NCBI RefSeq assembly: GCF_008152325.1
Contig: NZ_CP042243.1
Span: 1,245,026 to 1,309,025 of the forward strand
DNA: 64,000 bases
Direction: 5' to 3'
Origin: Crassaminicella thermophila
Lineage (GTDB): Bacteria > Bacillota > Clostridia > Peptostreptococcales > Thermotaleaceae
Below are positions 43,755 through 52,899 of this stretch, piece by piece (the stretch's first letter is position 1; each line of letters opens with the position of its first letter). A program made the position numbers and the translations under genes. The notes under the pieces are model-generated. The model searched no databases. It was not told the DNA's origin and saw only the letters and a list, made by a program, of their open reading frames with translations.

Positions 43755-45077
43755 ATGGCAAAACCTGTTGTAGCAATTGTTGGAAGACCTAATGTAGGGA
43801 AATCTACGTTTTTTAATAAACTTGCTGGAAAAAGAATAGCCATAGTCGAAGATAAACCTGGCGTTACAAGAGATAGGATTTATGCTGATGTAGAATGGTT
43901 GAATTATAATTTTACGCTTATTGATACAGGAGGATTGGAACCTGAATCAAAAGATATAATTTTATCACAAATGAGAGCACAGGCAAAGATAGCTATTGAA
44001 ACTGCAGATGTTATTGTTTTTATGGTTGATGGTAGAACAGGATTAGTAGCAGCTGATGAGGAAATTGCTAATTTATTAAGAAAAACTGGAAAACCTGTTC
44101 TTTTGGTAGTAAATAAAGTTGATACAAGTAAACTACCTGATTCTTTCTATGATTTTTATCAGTTAGCTCTTGGAGATCCAGTTCCAATATCTTCAACAAA
44201 TGCTTTAGGGTTAGGAGATTTGCTTGATGAGATTGTCAAGAGATTTCCTAAAAATGATGTTGAAGAATATGAAGATGAGGCAATAAAGGTAGCTGTTATT
44301 GGAAAACCAAATGTAGGTAAATCTTCTATTATAAATACAATTTTAGGAGAAGAGAGAGTAATTGTAAGCGATATTGCTGGGACTACTAGAGATGCTATTG
44401 ATACACCATTTGTTCATGGAAATGATAAATATGTTTTTATTGATACAGCAGGAATTAGAAGAAAAAGTAGAGTAGTTGAAGATATTGAAAAATACAGTGT
44501 TGTTAGATCTCTTGGAGCAATTGATCGAGCAAATGTATGTATAATGATGATAGATGCTACAGAAGGAGTAACGGAGCAAGATAAAAAAATTGCAGGATAT
44601 GCTCATGAAGCAGGAAAAGCTACTGTTATTGTTGTAAATAAATGGGATGCTGTAAAAAAAGAAACAAATACTATGAATGAATATGTAAAAGAAATTAGAA
44701 ATCAATTGTCATTTATGTCATATGCACCAATTTTATTCGTTTCAGCAGTTACAAAACAGAGGGTACATAAAATTCTTGAAACAGTTAAATTTATTTCTAA
44801 TCAGCATTCAATGAGGGTTCCAACAGGTAGATTGAATGATGTAATTAATGAGGCAATTTTATTGAATCAACCACCATCTGATAAGGGAAAGAGATTAAAG
44901 ATATACTATGTTACACAAATTTCTGTTCGTCCACCTGTATTTGTCATATTTGTTAATGATAGGGAATTAACACATTTTTCTTATACTCGCTATATTGAAA
45001 ATAAAATCAGGGAGGCATTTGGATTTGAAGGAACGCCAATTAGTATTTTATATAGGGAGAAGGGGGAAGAAATATAA
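43755..45077 (+). CDS. der: Ribosome biogenesis GTPase Der (EngA)
   Basis: GTPase for 50S subunit maturation with two tandem G domains. The 440 residues hold G1 GRPNVGKST (9-17), DTGG, NKVD in the first domain; GKPNVGKSS near 181, DTAGIRRKS and NKWD in the second; then a KH-like C-terminal domain (about 350-440) ending [17 protein letters not shown] lies before the ATG at 43755 (the frame is open from 43734). The last A of its stop is the first base of plsY. Confidence 0.98.
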   Translation: MAKPVVAIVGRPNVGKSTFFNKLAGKRIAIVEDKPGVTRDRIYADVEWLNYNFTLIDTGGLEPESKDIILSQMRAQAKIAIETADVIVFMVDGRTGLVAADEEIANLLRKTGKPVLLVVNKVDTSKLPDSFYDFYQLALGDPVPISSTNALGLGDLLDEIVKRFPKNDVEEYEDEAIKVAVIGKPNVGKSSIINTILGEERVIVSDIAGTTRDAIDTPFVHGNDKYVFIDTAGIRRKSRVVEDIEKYSVVRSLGAIDRANVCIMMIDATEGVTEQDKKIAGYAHEAGKATVIVVNKWDAVKKETNTMNEYVKEIRNQLSFMSYAPILFVSAVTKQRVHKILETVKFISNQHSMRVPTGRLNDVINEAILLNQPPSDKGKRLKIYYVTQISVRPPVFVIFVNDRELTHFSYTRYIENKIREAFGFEGTPISILYREKGEEI

Positions 45078-45655
45078 TGCTTTTAAAAACGGTAGCAGTA
45101 ATTATTAGTTACTTATTAGGGAATATTTCTACTTCCATAATTTTATCGAAATTTTGGGCAAATATAGATATAAGAAACTATGGAAGTGGAAATGCTGGAA
45201 CTACTAATGTTTATAGAACCCTAGGGGCTAAGGCTGCTGTATTAACTTTGATTGGAGATGCATTAAAAGGAGTTTTTGCTGTATGGATAGGAAGTAAATT
45301 TGGGGGAGAAAGTTTAGCACTAATTTGCGGAATTATAGTTATTATTGGACATAATTGGCCTGCTTTATTTGGATTTAAAGGTGGAAAAGGGATAGCTACA
45401 ACTATAGGAGTAGCTTTAACGATTAATCCTTTAGTTGCACTTATTTGTATATTAATTGCTGTTTTAATTTTAATAAAAACAAAATATGTATCATTAGCCT
45501 CAATGATTGGAATTAGTTTATTACCATTATTACTGTTATTTGATAATGGTTCAATGCATTTTTTATTTGGACTTGTCTTAGCTGGTATGGCGATATATAG
45601 ACACAGGTCAAATATAGAAAGGTTGCTTCGTGGTACGGAATCTAAAATTAGGTAA
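45077..45655 (+). CDS. plsY: Acyl phosphate:glycerol-3-phosphate acyltransferase
   Basis: Five-helix membrane enzyme that acylates glycerol 3-phosphate from acyl phosphate, the first step of phospholipid synthesis. The 192 residues contain the three conserved loops: YGSGNAGTTNVYRTLG near 35-50, HNWPALFGFKGGKGIATTIG near 93-111, and IYRHRSNIERL near the end. The start overlaps the der stop. gpsA, which makes its glycerol 3-phosphate, follows. Confidence 0.97.
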   Translation: MLLKTVAVIISYLLGNISTSIILSKFWANIDIRNYGSGNAGTTNVYRTLGAKAAVLTLIGDALKGVFAVWIGSKFGGESLALICGIIVIIGHNWPALFGFKGGKGIATTIGVALTINPLVALICILIAVLILIKTKYVSLASMIGISLLPLLLLFDNGSMHFLFGLVLAGMAIYRHRSNIERLLRGTESKIR

Positions 45656-45682
45656 AATTTATATTAATAGGGGGCTTTATGA

Positions 45683-46711
45683 ATGAAGTCAAGTATTTGT
45701 GTAATTGGTGCAGGAAGCTGGGGAACAGCTCTAGCTATTTCTCTTTCTAAGAAAGGACATAATGTGAGATTATGGATGAGAAATGAAGAACAATTATTGC
45801 AAATGAAAAAATCTAGAGAAAATATTAAGTATTTACCAGGTGTAATTTTGCCTGATAATATCAAATTATTTCATAATATTCTTCATGCTGTGAAAGATGC
45901 AGATATTATATTATTAACAATATCTTCTCAGGCTGTTCGGGAAACAATCAAAAAGTTTAAGGAAGCAGTGCATGATAAGCAGATTATTGTAAATGCAGCA
46001 AAAGGATTAGAAAATAATACGTTGCTTAGGATATCGGAAGTGGTAAAGGAAGAGCTTTCACAAAATGCATTTGCAGTTTTATCAGGACCTTCTCATGCAG
46101 AGGAAGTATGTAGAGATATGCCTACTACATTGGTTGTAGCATCAGATTCAAAATCTATTGCCGAGTACATACAAGATGTATTTATATCTCCAAAATTAAG
46201 GGTATATACAAACCCTGATGTTATTGGTGTTGAGCTTGGAGGATCATTGAAAAATGTAATTGCTTTAGGAGCAGGTATATCAGATGGTTTGGGGTTTGGA
46301 GATAATGCAAAAGCTGCACTTATGACTAGAGGGATTGCAGAAATTGCTAGACTTGGGCAAGCTATGGGAGCAGATATTAATACTTTTGCTGGTTTAACAG
46401 GTATTGGAGATTTAATTGTAACTTGTACTAGTATGCATAGTCGAAACCGAAGATGTGGTATTGAAATTGGTAAAGGAAAAAAGTTAGAAGAAGCGGTCAA
46501 ATCAATAGGAATGGTAGTAGAAGGAGTAGTTACTACAGAGGTTGCATATAAATTGTCTATGAAATATGGTGTAGAGATGCCAATTACTACGGAGATTTAT
46601 AATATACTTTATAAAAATAGTGATGCAAGGGAAGCTGTAGTAAATTTAATGATGAGAAGTAAAACACATGAAATTGAAGAAGTGGTTATAAATAAAAAAT
46701 TTAATTGGTAA
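45683..46711 (+). CDS. gpsA: Glycerol-3-phosphate dehydrogenase [NAD(P)+]
   Basis: Cytosolic dehydrogenase that reduces dihydroxyacetone phosphate to sn-glycerol 3-phosphate for phospholipids. The 342 residues open with the Rossmann loop GAGSWGTAL (8-16), then SGPSHAEEV, the catalytic-lysine region [30 protein letters not shown], and [17 protein letters not shown] is 8 bases before the ATG at 45683. It supplies plsY, encoded just upstream. Confidence 0.98.
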   Translation: MKSSICVIGAGSWGTALAISLSKKGHNVRLWMRNEEQLLQMKKSRENIKYLPGVILPDNIKLFHNILHAVKDADIILLTISSQAVRETIKKFKEAVHDKQIIVNAAKGLENNTLLRISEVVKEELSQNAFAVLSGPSHAEEVCRDMPTTLVVASDSKSIAEYIQDVFISPKLRVYTNPDVIGVELGGSLKNVIALGAGISDGLGFGDNAKAALMTRGIAEIARLGQAMGADINTFAGLTGIGDLIVTCTSMHSRNRRCGIEIGKGKKLEEAVKSIGMVVEGVVTTEVAYKLSMKYGVEMPITTEIYNILYKNSDAREAVVNLMMRSKTHEIEEVVINKKFNW

Positions 46712-46720
46712 TATGATAAT

Positions 46721-46754
46721 AAAAAGATAGCTATGAAAGTAGCTATCTTTTTAT
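46721..46754 (+). terminator. Intrinsic terminator of gpsA
   Basis: Perfect 13-base arms AAAAAGATAGCTA / TAGCTATCTTTTT with a 6-base loop. Confidence 0.85.
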
Positions 46755-46892
46755 TTTAAAAGTCATAATATTATATACTTGTTCATATATATATATTGTT
46801 AGTACATTCCTATAATGGAGACAGCGTACGATTTTTATAGAATTGTATTTTAATTTTAAAATAAAAATTTATTATTAAAGGGGTGAGCATAA

Positions 46893-48372
46893 ATGGAAAA
46901 ATTCGATATATATAATGATATTGCAGAACGGACACAAGGAGATATTTATATAGGCGTTGTAGGACCAGTTAGAACAGGCAAATCCACATTTATCAAAAGA
47001 TTTATGGATCTATTGGTTATACCTAATATTGAAAATGCATATAGAAAGGAAAGAGCAAAAGATGAACTACCTCAAAGTGGTGCTGGTAGAACAATTATGA
47101 CTACAGAACCTAAATTTGTGCCAAATGAAGCTATAGAATTAACACTAAAAGATAATGCAAAATTTAAAGTTAGGCTTGTGGATTGTGTTGGTTATCTAGT
47201 AAATGGTGCAATTGGACACGAAGAAAATGGAAAGGCTAGAATGGTAACAACACCTTGGTATGAGAAAGAAATTCCATTTGAAGAAGCTGCAGAGATAGGT
47301 ACGAGAAAAGTGATTACAGACCATTCTACTATTGGATTAGTTGTTACAACTGATGGTACAATAACAGATATTGAAAGAAGTGACTACATAGAAGCAGAAG
47401 AAAGGGTAATAAGAGAGTTAAAAGAGTTAAATAAGCCATTTGTTTTAATTTTAAATTCTACAAAGCCTACAGATTCAGAAACAATTGAATTAAAAAAACA
47501 ATTAGAGGAAAAATATAATGTACCAGTTATTCCAACTGATTGTGCAAAAATGAATATAGAGGATATAAACAGTATATTAGAGAATGTTTTGTTTGAGTTT
47601 CCAATTAAGGAAATTAATATTACACTTCCAGGATGGGTAGAAGGACTAGAAACAGATCATTGGCTGAAGGATAAAATTATTTATGCGGTAAAGCAATGGG
47701 GGCAAGAAGTTAAAAAGATAAATGATGTAAGGAATGAAGTAGCTAAATTTATAGATATTGAAGTAATATCAGAAGCAAACTTAACTGATATTGCGTTAGG
47801 TGAAGGAATTGCACATATTGAAATGAAAACAAAAGATGGATTATTTTATAATATTTTAGAAGAAATGACGGGATATAAAATTGAGGGAGATCATCAATTA
47901 TTAGGGCTTATTAAGGAATTTTCAAGAGCAAAAAAAGAATATGACAGAGTAGAGAAAGCATTAAAGGATGCAAAAGAAACAGGTTATGGTTTAGTTGCGC
48001 CAAGTCTTGAGGAGCTTGAATTACAAGAACCAGAAATTTTCAGACATGGAAATAGATTTGGAGTGAAATTAAAAAGCTAATGCGCCATCACTCCATCTGA
48101 TAAGAACAGATATTGCTACAGAAGTATCTCCAATTGTTGGAACTGAAAAGGAAAGTGAGGAATTACTAAAATATTTATTAGATGAATTTGAATCTGATCC
48201 AACGAAAATATGGGAGACAAATATGTTTGGAAAATCATTGCATGATATGGTAAAAGAACAACTACAGCATAAATTATTTATGATGCCAGAAGATGCAAGA
48301 TTTAAGATGCAAAAGACATTGCAAAAAATTATTAATGATGGTAGTGGTGGCTTAATTTGTATTATTTTATAA
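46893..48372 (+). pseudogene. spoIVA: Spore coat morphogenetic ATPase SpoIVA, interrupted by a +1 frameshift
   Basis: Mother-cell ATPase that polymerises on the forespore surface and anchors the coat and cortex assembly. The intact part (46893-48080) has the Walker A GPVRTGKST near the start, VRLVDCVGYLVNGA and the middle domain, and stops after FGVKLKS at 48078-48080. Past the stop the next frame continues the family C-terminus: ANAPSLHLIRTDIATEVSPI, VGTEKESEELLKYLL, GKSLHDMVKEQL and a final GSGGLICIIL. Removing one A from the A5 run at 48071-48075 gives exactly 492 residues, the normal SpoIVA length. The lost segment includes the region needed for SpoVM interaction. Confidence 0.9.
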
Positions 48373-48402
48373 TAGATAGGGAGGACTCCCTATCTATTTT
48401 AT
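48371..48402 (+). terminator. Intrinsic terminator of spoIVA
   Basis: Perfect 12-base arms AATAGATAGGGA / TCCCTATCTATT with a GGAC loop. It starts at the restored-frame stop codon, further evidence that the gene extends to 48372. Confidence 0.85.
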
Positions 48403-48409
48403 TTCTTAC

Positions 48410-48437
48410 TTGAAAAAATTACATGTTTGTGTATAAT
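48410..48437 (+). promoter_or_regulatory. Sigma-A promoter of tRNA-Pro
   Basis: TTGAAA (48410-48415), 16 bases, TATAAT (48432-48437); the tRNA starts 17 bases on. Confidence 0.65.
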
Positions 48438-48453
48438 AATAGTGTAATTGTAT

Positions 48454-48530
48454 CTGGGTGTGGCGCAGTTTGGTAGCGCGCTAGAATGGGGTTCTAGAGG
48501 CCCCGGGTTCAAGTCCCGGCACTCAGACCA
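48454..48530 (+). tRNA. tRNA-Pro (anticodon GGG)
   Basis: All arms fold: acceptor CTGGGTG / CACTCAG, D stem GCGC / GCGC, anticodon stem CTAGA / TCTAG with the loop ATGGGGT, T stem CCGGG / CCCGG with TTCAAGT, discriminator A, and an encoded CCA. The loop gives anticodon GGG after U33, with G37 as in other proline tRNAs. It reads CCC/CCU. Confidence 0.95.
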
Positions 48531-48534
48531 TATT

Positions 48535-48581
48535 ATAAAAACATTAAAGCTATGAGAAATCATAGCTTTAATGTTTTTATA
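48535..48581 (+). terminator. Terminator of tRNA-Pro
   Basis: Near-perfect inverted repeat of about 20 base pairs (AAAAACATTAAAGCTATGA and its complement) with a GAAA loop and a T-run, directly after the tRNA. Confidence 0.85.
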
Positions 48582-48620
48582 TAATATGTAACAGATATAG
48601 AAAGTTTTTAAATTTGTTTT

Positions 48621-48650
48621 AGCTGCTTTAAAAGTAGCTTTTTTATTTTT
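48621..48650 (+). terminator. Second terminator-like hairpin
   Basis: AGCTGCTTT / AAAGTAGCT (one G-T pair) with a T-run. No gene lies between it and the tRNA terminator, so it is a back-up or belongs to a small transcript. Confidence 0.5.
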
Positions 48651-48747
48651 GTGGTAGGACTGAAAAACTAATTTTAAACAAAATGAAGGAAAATGAATAT
48701 AAGTGAAGAATTATAAACATAAAAAGTAAATATAGTAGGTGAAGAAA

Positions 48748-50013
48748 TTGATAAAAAAACTACGTAATAGACGAAAAAAAAATAATAGGATTCGCTATTT
48801 TTTCTTTGCTATTATTATTTTTTATTTATTAATTAAATTTCTACCTATGCTTGTATCTTCTTCAAATGAGACAAGCATTGCTAAGTATGGAAATGTTCAA
48901 ATAGTTGACCGTCTAGATTGTTATATTATCAGAAATGAAAATCTGGTAAAAAGTAATATGGAAGGTGAAATAAAATATTTTGTTCAGGATGGGCAAAGAG
49001 TTGAAAAAGGATATAAGGTGGCTGAAATATATAGAAATAGTGTTGATGATATTACGAGAAAGAAATTAGAGGTAATCAAGGAAAGAATAGAAAATATAAA
49101 ACAGAATGAAAATAATTTATTTCAAAGTGATATCCAAAAAATTGATGGGGAAATAAATAAAATAATAAGTGAAATAAAACAATATAAGCAAATAGGAAAT
49201 CTTTCTAAAATTGAGCAATTAAAAAAAGAACTCAACAGTAAGTTAGAGAAAAAGAGAATTATTGTGGGGGATAAAAGTTTTGCAGGAAAAAATTTAAAGG
49301 CTTTAAAGGTAGAACAAGAAGTATTAGAAGAGAAAATAAATAATTCAATTAGCTTGGTAAAAAGTCCTGAAGCTGGTATTATTAGCTATAATATTGATGG
49401 ATATGAAACAATATTGACTCCAAGAAATATGGCAACTATAAAACTGGAAAATCTAAAAAATATCCATACTGAAATAACAGATTTAAGAGTCAATAAAGTA
49501 ATTTTTAATCAGCCATTATTTAAAATAGTAGATAATAATGTATGGTATATAATTAGTTGGGTTGATGATGCAGCTTTAGAAAATTATAAAACTGGAAAAA
49601 TTGTAACTTTTAAATTCCCTTATAGAGAAGTGAAGGGAAAGATATATAAAATTATAAAAAATAAAAATGATAATATGATAATATTTCAACTAGATCAGTA
49701 TGTAGAGAACTTTTTTAGTTTAAGAAATATTAATCTAGATGTGGTTGTAGTAAATTATGAAGGGTTGAAAATACACAAAGATAGTGTTATTGAAAAAGAA
49801 GGAATAAAAGGAGTATATGTACTTGATATAAATAGATATGCGATTTTTAAACCAATAAAAATAATTGGATATGATGATGATTATGTAATTATTCAAAGTA
49901 ATGTTTTTTATAAAAAGGATGGAGAAAATATAAAGAGAGTAAAAACTGTAAAACTATATGATGAGATTGTTAGAAATGCTTCTAAAGTGAAAGAAGGACA
50001 AATGATATATTAA
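48748..50013 (+). CDS. HlyD-like membrane protein at the head of the ylm/sepF cluster
   Basis: A 421-residue single-pass protein: a very basic cytoplasmic N-terminus, one helix (about 17-37, YFFFAIIIFYLLIKFLPMLV), a biotinyl/lipoyl-like half (GEIKYFVQDGQRVEKGYKVAEIY), a long helical hairpin (about 100-195), the second half (LVKSPEAGIISYNIDGYE) and a beta-barrel region with a late VYVLDINRYAIFKPI. This is the HlyD/membrane-fusion protein plan, but no ABC exporter is near. TTG at 48748 has AGGTGA 6 bases upstream; the GTG at 48739 overlaps it. Conserved beside sepF genes in related Clostridia, as far as I recall; function unknown. Confidence 0.8.
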   Translation: MIKKLRNRRKKNNRIRYFFFAIIIFYLLIKFLPMLVSSSNETSIAKYGNVQIVDRLDCYIIRNENLVKSNMEGEIKYFVQDGQRVEKGYKVAEIYRNSVDDITRKKLEVIKERIENIKQNENNLFQSDIQKIDGEINKIISEIKQYKQIGNLSKIEQLKKELNSKLEKKRIIVGDKSFAGKNLKALKVEQEVLEEKINNSISLVKSPEAGIISYNIDGYETILTPRNMATIKLENLKNIHTEITDLRVNKVIFNQPLFKIVDNNVWYIISWVDDAALENYKTGKIVTFKFPYREVKGKIYKIIKNKNDNMIIFQLDQYVENFFSLRNINLDVVVVNYEGLKIHKDSVIEKEGIKGVYVLDINRYAIFKPIKIIGYDDDYVIIQSNVFYKKDGENIKRVKTVKLYDEIVRNASKVKEGQMIY

Positions 50014-50031
50014 TAGATGGAGGGAAAGTTT

Positions 50032-50727
50032 ATGACATATATAAAAAGAAATATACTCAACATAAAAAAAGAAATTTACGAAACATGTAATAAGATTGGA
50101 AGAAAACCAGATGATATTCAATTAATTGCTGTTACAAAGACAGTAGATAGTGAAAGAATCAATGAAGCCATTATGCAGGGAATAACGGACATAGGAGAAA
50201 ATAGGGTACAGGAGATAATGAAAAAGTATGATGATGTATCAAATGTGGGTTGGCATTTAATAGGACACTTACAAACCAATAAAGTAAAGTACATCATTGA
50301 TAAAGTAAAAATGATTCATTCCCTAGATAGAATAAATTTAGCTGAGGAAATAAATAAAAGAGCTAAGCAACATAATAGGATAATGGACGTACTAGTTCAG
50401 GTGAATGTTGCTAATGAAGAAACAAAATTTGGTTTAGATTGCAGTGAAGTGTATGAGTTTCTTGAAAGGATGCAACCATTAGAATATATTCAAGTGAAAG
50501 GTTTAATGACGATTGCTCCTTATGAAGAAAATCCTGAGGATGTTAGGAAATATTTTAAGACATTAAAGGCAATGTTCGAAGAGATTAAAGTAAAAAAATT
50601 ACCGCGTGTGGAAATGAAATATTTATCGATGGGCATGACAAATGATTTTAAGGTTGCTATTGAAGAAGGCTCGAATATGATTCGAGTAGGCACAGGAATC
50701 TTTGGTAGCAGAAATTATAACAAGTAG
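50032..50727 (+). CDS. ylmE: YggS family pyridoxal phosphate homeostasis protein
   Basis: Cytosolic PLP-binding protein that buffers PLP and affects amino acid metabolism. The 231-residue alanine-racemase-like TIM barrel has the PLP lysine K36 in LIAVTKT, then DIGENRVQE, GWHLIGHLQTNKVKY, GLMTIAP and the phosphate-binding SMGMTNDFKVAIEEGSNMIRVGTGIFG. The frame opens at 50017, but GGAGGGAAAG sits before the ATG at 50032. It heads the ylmE-sepF-ylmG-ylmH-divIVA series. Confidence 0.95.
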   Translation: MTYIKRNILNIKKEIYETCNKIGRKPDDIQLIAVTKTVDSERINEAIMQGITDIGENRVQEIMKKYDDVSNVGWHLIGHLQTNKVKYIIDKVKMIHSLDRINLAEEINKRAKQHNRIMDVLVQVNVANEETKFGLDCSEVYEFLERMQPLEYIQVKGLMTIAPYEENPEDVRKYFKTLKAMFEEIKVKKLPRVEMKYLSMGMTNDFKVAIEEGSNMIRVGTGIFGSRNYNK

Positions 50728-50747
50728 ATTTATAAGGAGGAAGCGTT

Positions 50748-51188
50748 ATGGCAAATAAATTTGTAGATAAAGTAAAATATTTTATGGGCTTAGATGATTA
50801 TGATGAAGAAGAGGAAGAAGTAATAGAGTCATCCATTGAGCATGAAGATGATATAACACCTATAGCAAGTAAAAAAAATAAAATTGTAAATATACATACA
50901 ACTACACAAATGAAAGTTGTTGTCTATGAGCCTACTGAATTTGAAGAATCTCCTAGCATTGTAGATAATCTTAAGAATAGAAAACCTGTTGTAATAAATC
51001 TAGAAAAGTTAGATCCAGAATTAGCAAAAAAGATTTTTAATTTTGTAAATGGTGCTGTATATGCTTTAGATGGAAATATTCAAAAAGTTTCAAAAGGAAT
51101 ATTTATTTTAGCTCCTAATAATGTAGATATATCTGGAAATATAAATGAAGAATTAAAAAATAAAGCATTGTTTCCTTGGAATAAATAG
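50748..51188 (+). CDS. sepF: Cell division protein SepF
   Basis: Membrane tether and FtsZ-bundling protein of Gram-positive bacteria. The 146 residues have an N-terminal amphipathic membrane helix (MANKFVDKVKYFMGL), an acidic linker (about 16-45), and the SepF core (about 60-140, PVVINLEKLDPELAKKIFNFVNGAVYALDGNIQKVSKGIFILAPNNV). It may be the main Z-ring anchor, since ftsA is absent from the dcw cluster. AAGGAGG precedes the ATG. Confidence 0.97.
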   Translation: MANKFVDKVKYFMGLDDYDEEEEEVIESSIEHEDDITPIASKKNKIVNIHTTTQMKVVVYEPTEFEESPSIVDNLKNRKPVVINLEKLDPELAKKIFNFVNGAVYALDGNIQKVSKGIFILAPNNVDISGNINEELKNKALFPWNK

Positions 51189-51206
51189 GATATAGGTGGT
51201 GTGAAA

Positions 51207-51470
51207 ATGTGGATGATTAGACAATCAGTAGATTATTTTTTTAGAGTATTAGATTTCTTAATTATTGCAAGAATTTTATTGTCTTGGATAAATCCAAATC
51301 CGAATGCAACTATCCCAAGACTTATTTATCAATTAACAGAGCCAATTTTGGCACCTTTTAGAAATTTATTCTTTCGATTCGGGTTTGGTGGAGGCATGAT
51401 AGATTTTTCCCCCATTCTAGCGGTCTTTTTTCTAGATATTGTAAGAAAACTAGTTGCAGGTTTGCTTTAA
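51207..51470 (+). CDS. ylmG: YggT family membrane protein (YlmG)
   Basis: An 87-residue protein with two hydrophobic segments (YFFRVLDFLIIARILLSWI and FSPILAVFFLDIVRKLVAGLL) and the YggT signature LLSWINPNPNATIPRLIYQLTEPILAPFRNLF. Relatives are implicated in septum, osmotic or plastid division functions. AGGTGG is 7 bases before the ATG at 51207; GTG 51201 and ATG 51213 are alternatives in the same frame. Confidence 0.93.
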   Translation: MWMIRQSVDYFFRVLDFLIIARILLSWINPNPNATIPRLIYQLTEPILAPFRNLFFRFGFGGGMIDFSPILAVFFLDIVRKLVAGLL

Positions 51471-51485
51471 AGAGAGTGTGATATT

Positions 51486-52274
51486 TTGATAAATAAAGAA
51501 GTATTAATAAAACATATTAAAAAGCATGAAGAGCGACAATTGATAATGAAAACATTAAATAAGGTGGAAAGCGTTTTAAAAAGTCATACAATACGGTGTA
51601 CTGATTTTTATGATCCATATCAAATATCGCTGTGTATTCCAATATTAGAGAATATAATGGATATAAAATATGTGATAGAAGGTGGATATGAAAAAGCTGA
51701 AAGAAAGGTAATCATTATTTATCCTGAGTATATGTCATTAGATGAAAAAAATTGCCCAATTAGTGCCATAAAAATTTCTGGCAAGTTTCAAGAAGAAGAC
51801 TTGACCCATAGAGATTTTTTAGGAGCAATTTTAGGATTAGGATTGAAAAGAGAAAAGATAGGGGATATTTTAGTCGGAGATAGGCAAGCAAATATTATTG
51901 CATTTAAAGAGTTAAATGATTTTATTAGATTGAATTTAGAAAAAATATCGAAATACAAAGTGACTGTTGAAGAGTCTTCTTTTCATGATTTAATAAAGGT
52001 ACAAGAAGATTTTAAATTAGTGTATACGACTGTAGCATCTTTAAGATTAGATACTATTGCAGGAGCAGGTTTTGGAGAATCTAGAAATGCAATAGCTAGG
52101 TTAATCAGTAATGATAGAGCAAAAGTAAATTTTAAACCTGTAAATCAGCCTTCATATATTCTTAATGAAGGAGATATCATATCTTTTAAAGGAAAAGGGA
52201 GAATAATTTTAGATACAATTGGAAATAAAACGAAAAAAGATAGATATAAGGTATTAATTAAAAGAATGATCTAA
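51486..52274 (+). CDS. ylmH: YlmH family S4 RNA-binding protein
   Basis: A 262-residue RNA-binding protein with a C-terminal S4 domain (about 180-245, LRLDTIAGAGFGESRNAIARLISNDRAKVNF, LNEGDIISFKGKGRI). The N-terminal domain has GAILGLGLKREKIGDILV. Bacillus YlmH binds the 50S subunit and has been proposed to work in ribosome-associated quality control. TTG 51486 follows AAAGAGAGTG. It lies between ylmG and divIVA as in other Firmicutes. Confidence 0.95.
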   Translation: MINKEVLIKHIKKHEERQLIMKTLNKVESVLKSHTIRCTDFYDPYQISLCIPILENIMDIKYVIEGGYEKAERKVIIIYPEYMSLDEKNCPISAIKISGKFQEEDLTHRDFLGAILGLGLKREKIGDILVGDRQANIIAFKELNDFIRLNLEKISKYKVTVEESSFHDLIKVQEDFKLVYTTVASLRLDTIAGAGFGESRNAIARLISNDRAKVNFKPVNQPSYILNEGDIISFKGKGRIILDTIGNKTKKDRYKVLIKRMI

Positions 52275-52286
52275 GGGAGGGATAAA

Positions 52287-52751
52287 ATGATTACACCACT
52301 TGAGATTCAAAACAAAGAATTCAAAAAGGTACTTAGAGGGTACAAAGAAAGTGAAGTAGATGAGTTTTTAGATAAAATTATTATTGATTATGAGAATTTG
52401 TATAAGGAAAATATAGAGCTAAAAGACAAAATTACGATGCTTAATGAGCAAATTGAAAAATTTGAGAATCTAGAAAAAACACTAAACAACACTCTAGTAT
52501 TCGCACAAAGTACTGCTGAAGAGGTTACACAAAATGCACAAAAACAGGCAGAACTTATTATAAAAGAAGCAGAAGCAAAGGCTGCTAAGATTATTGAAGA
52601 TGCAAATAATGAAGTTTTAAGAATTAAGAGAGAATATGAAGAAGGAAAAAAACAATTACACATTTTTAAAACGAGATTCAAAACATTATTAGAAGCACAG
52701 CTTGAAGCTGTTATAAGTAGTTGTGAAGAAGTAGTTGAAGAAGATGAATGA
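52287..52751 (+). CDS. divIVA: Cell division/polarity protein DivIVA
   Basis: Coiled-coil protein that senses negatively curved membrane at septa and poles. The 154 residues open with the membrane-binding N-terminal domain (ITPLEIQNKEFKKVLRGYKESEVDEFLDKI), followed by a long coiled coil (about 32-140). AGGGAGGG precedes the ATG. It closes the ylm unit, followed by a hairpin. Confidence 0.95.
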   Translation: MITPLEIQNKEFKKVLRGYKESEVDEFLDKIIIDYENLYKENIELKDKITMLNEQIEKFENLEKTLNNTLVFAQSTAEEVTQNAQKQAELIIKEAEAKAAKIIEDANNEVLRIKREYEEGKKQLHIFKTRFKTLLEAQLEAVISSCEEVVEEDE

Positions 52752-52768
52752 TAAGTAATTGTCAAAGA

Positions 52769-52800
52769 AAAATTCTCGTCTTGAACGAGGATTTTATTTT
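52769..52800 (+). terminator. Intrinsic terminator after divIVA
   Basis: AAAATTCTCGT / ACGAGGATTTT with one mismatch, followed by a T-rich tract. Confidence 0.7.
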
Positions 52801-52899
52801 TATAATACAAAAAAATTATATAAGAAAATGTTTATTTATGTAGTATTATACAAATTTCCCAGGCAATAGAATTTATAGCAGGAAAAAGGAGGATTTAAA

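Noticed and set aside
46755-46892. Sigma-E promoter for spoIVA
   Set aside because: CATATATAT-like and ATATATT elements exist, but in AT-rich DNA they are frequent and no pair has good spacing, so I do not call it.
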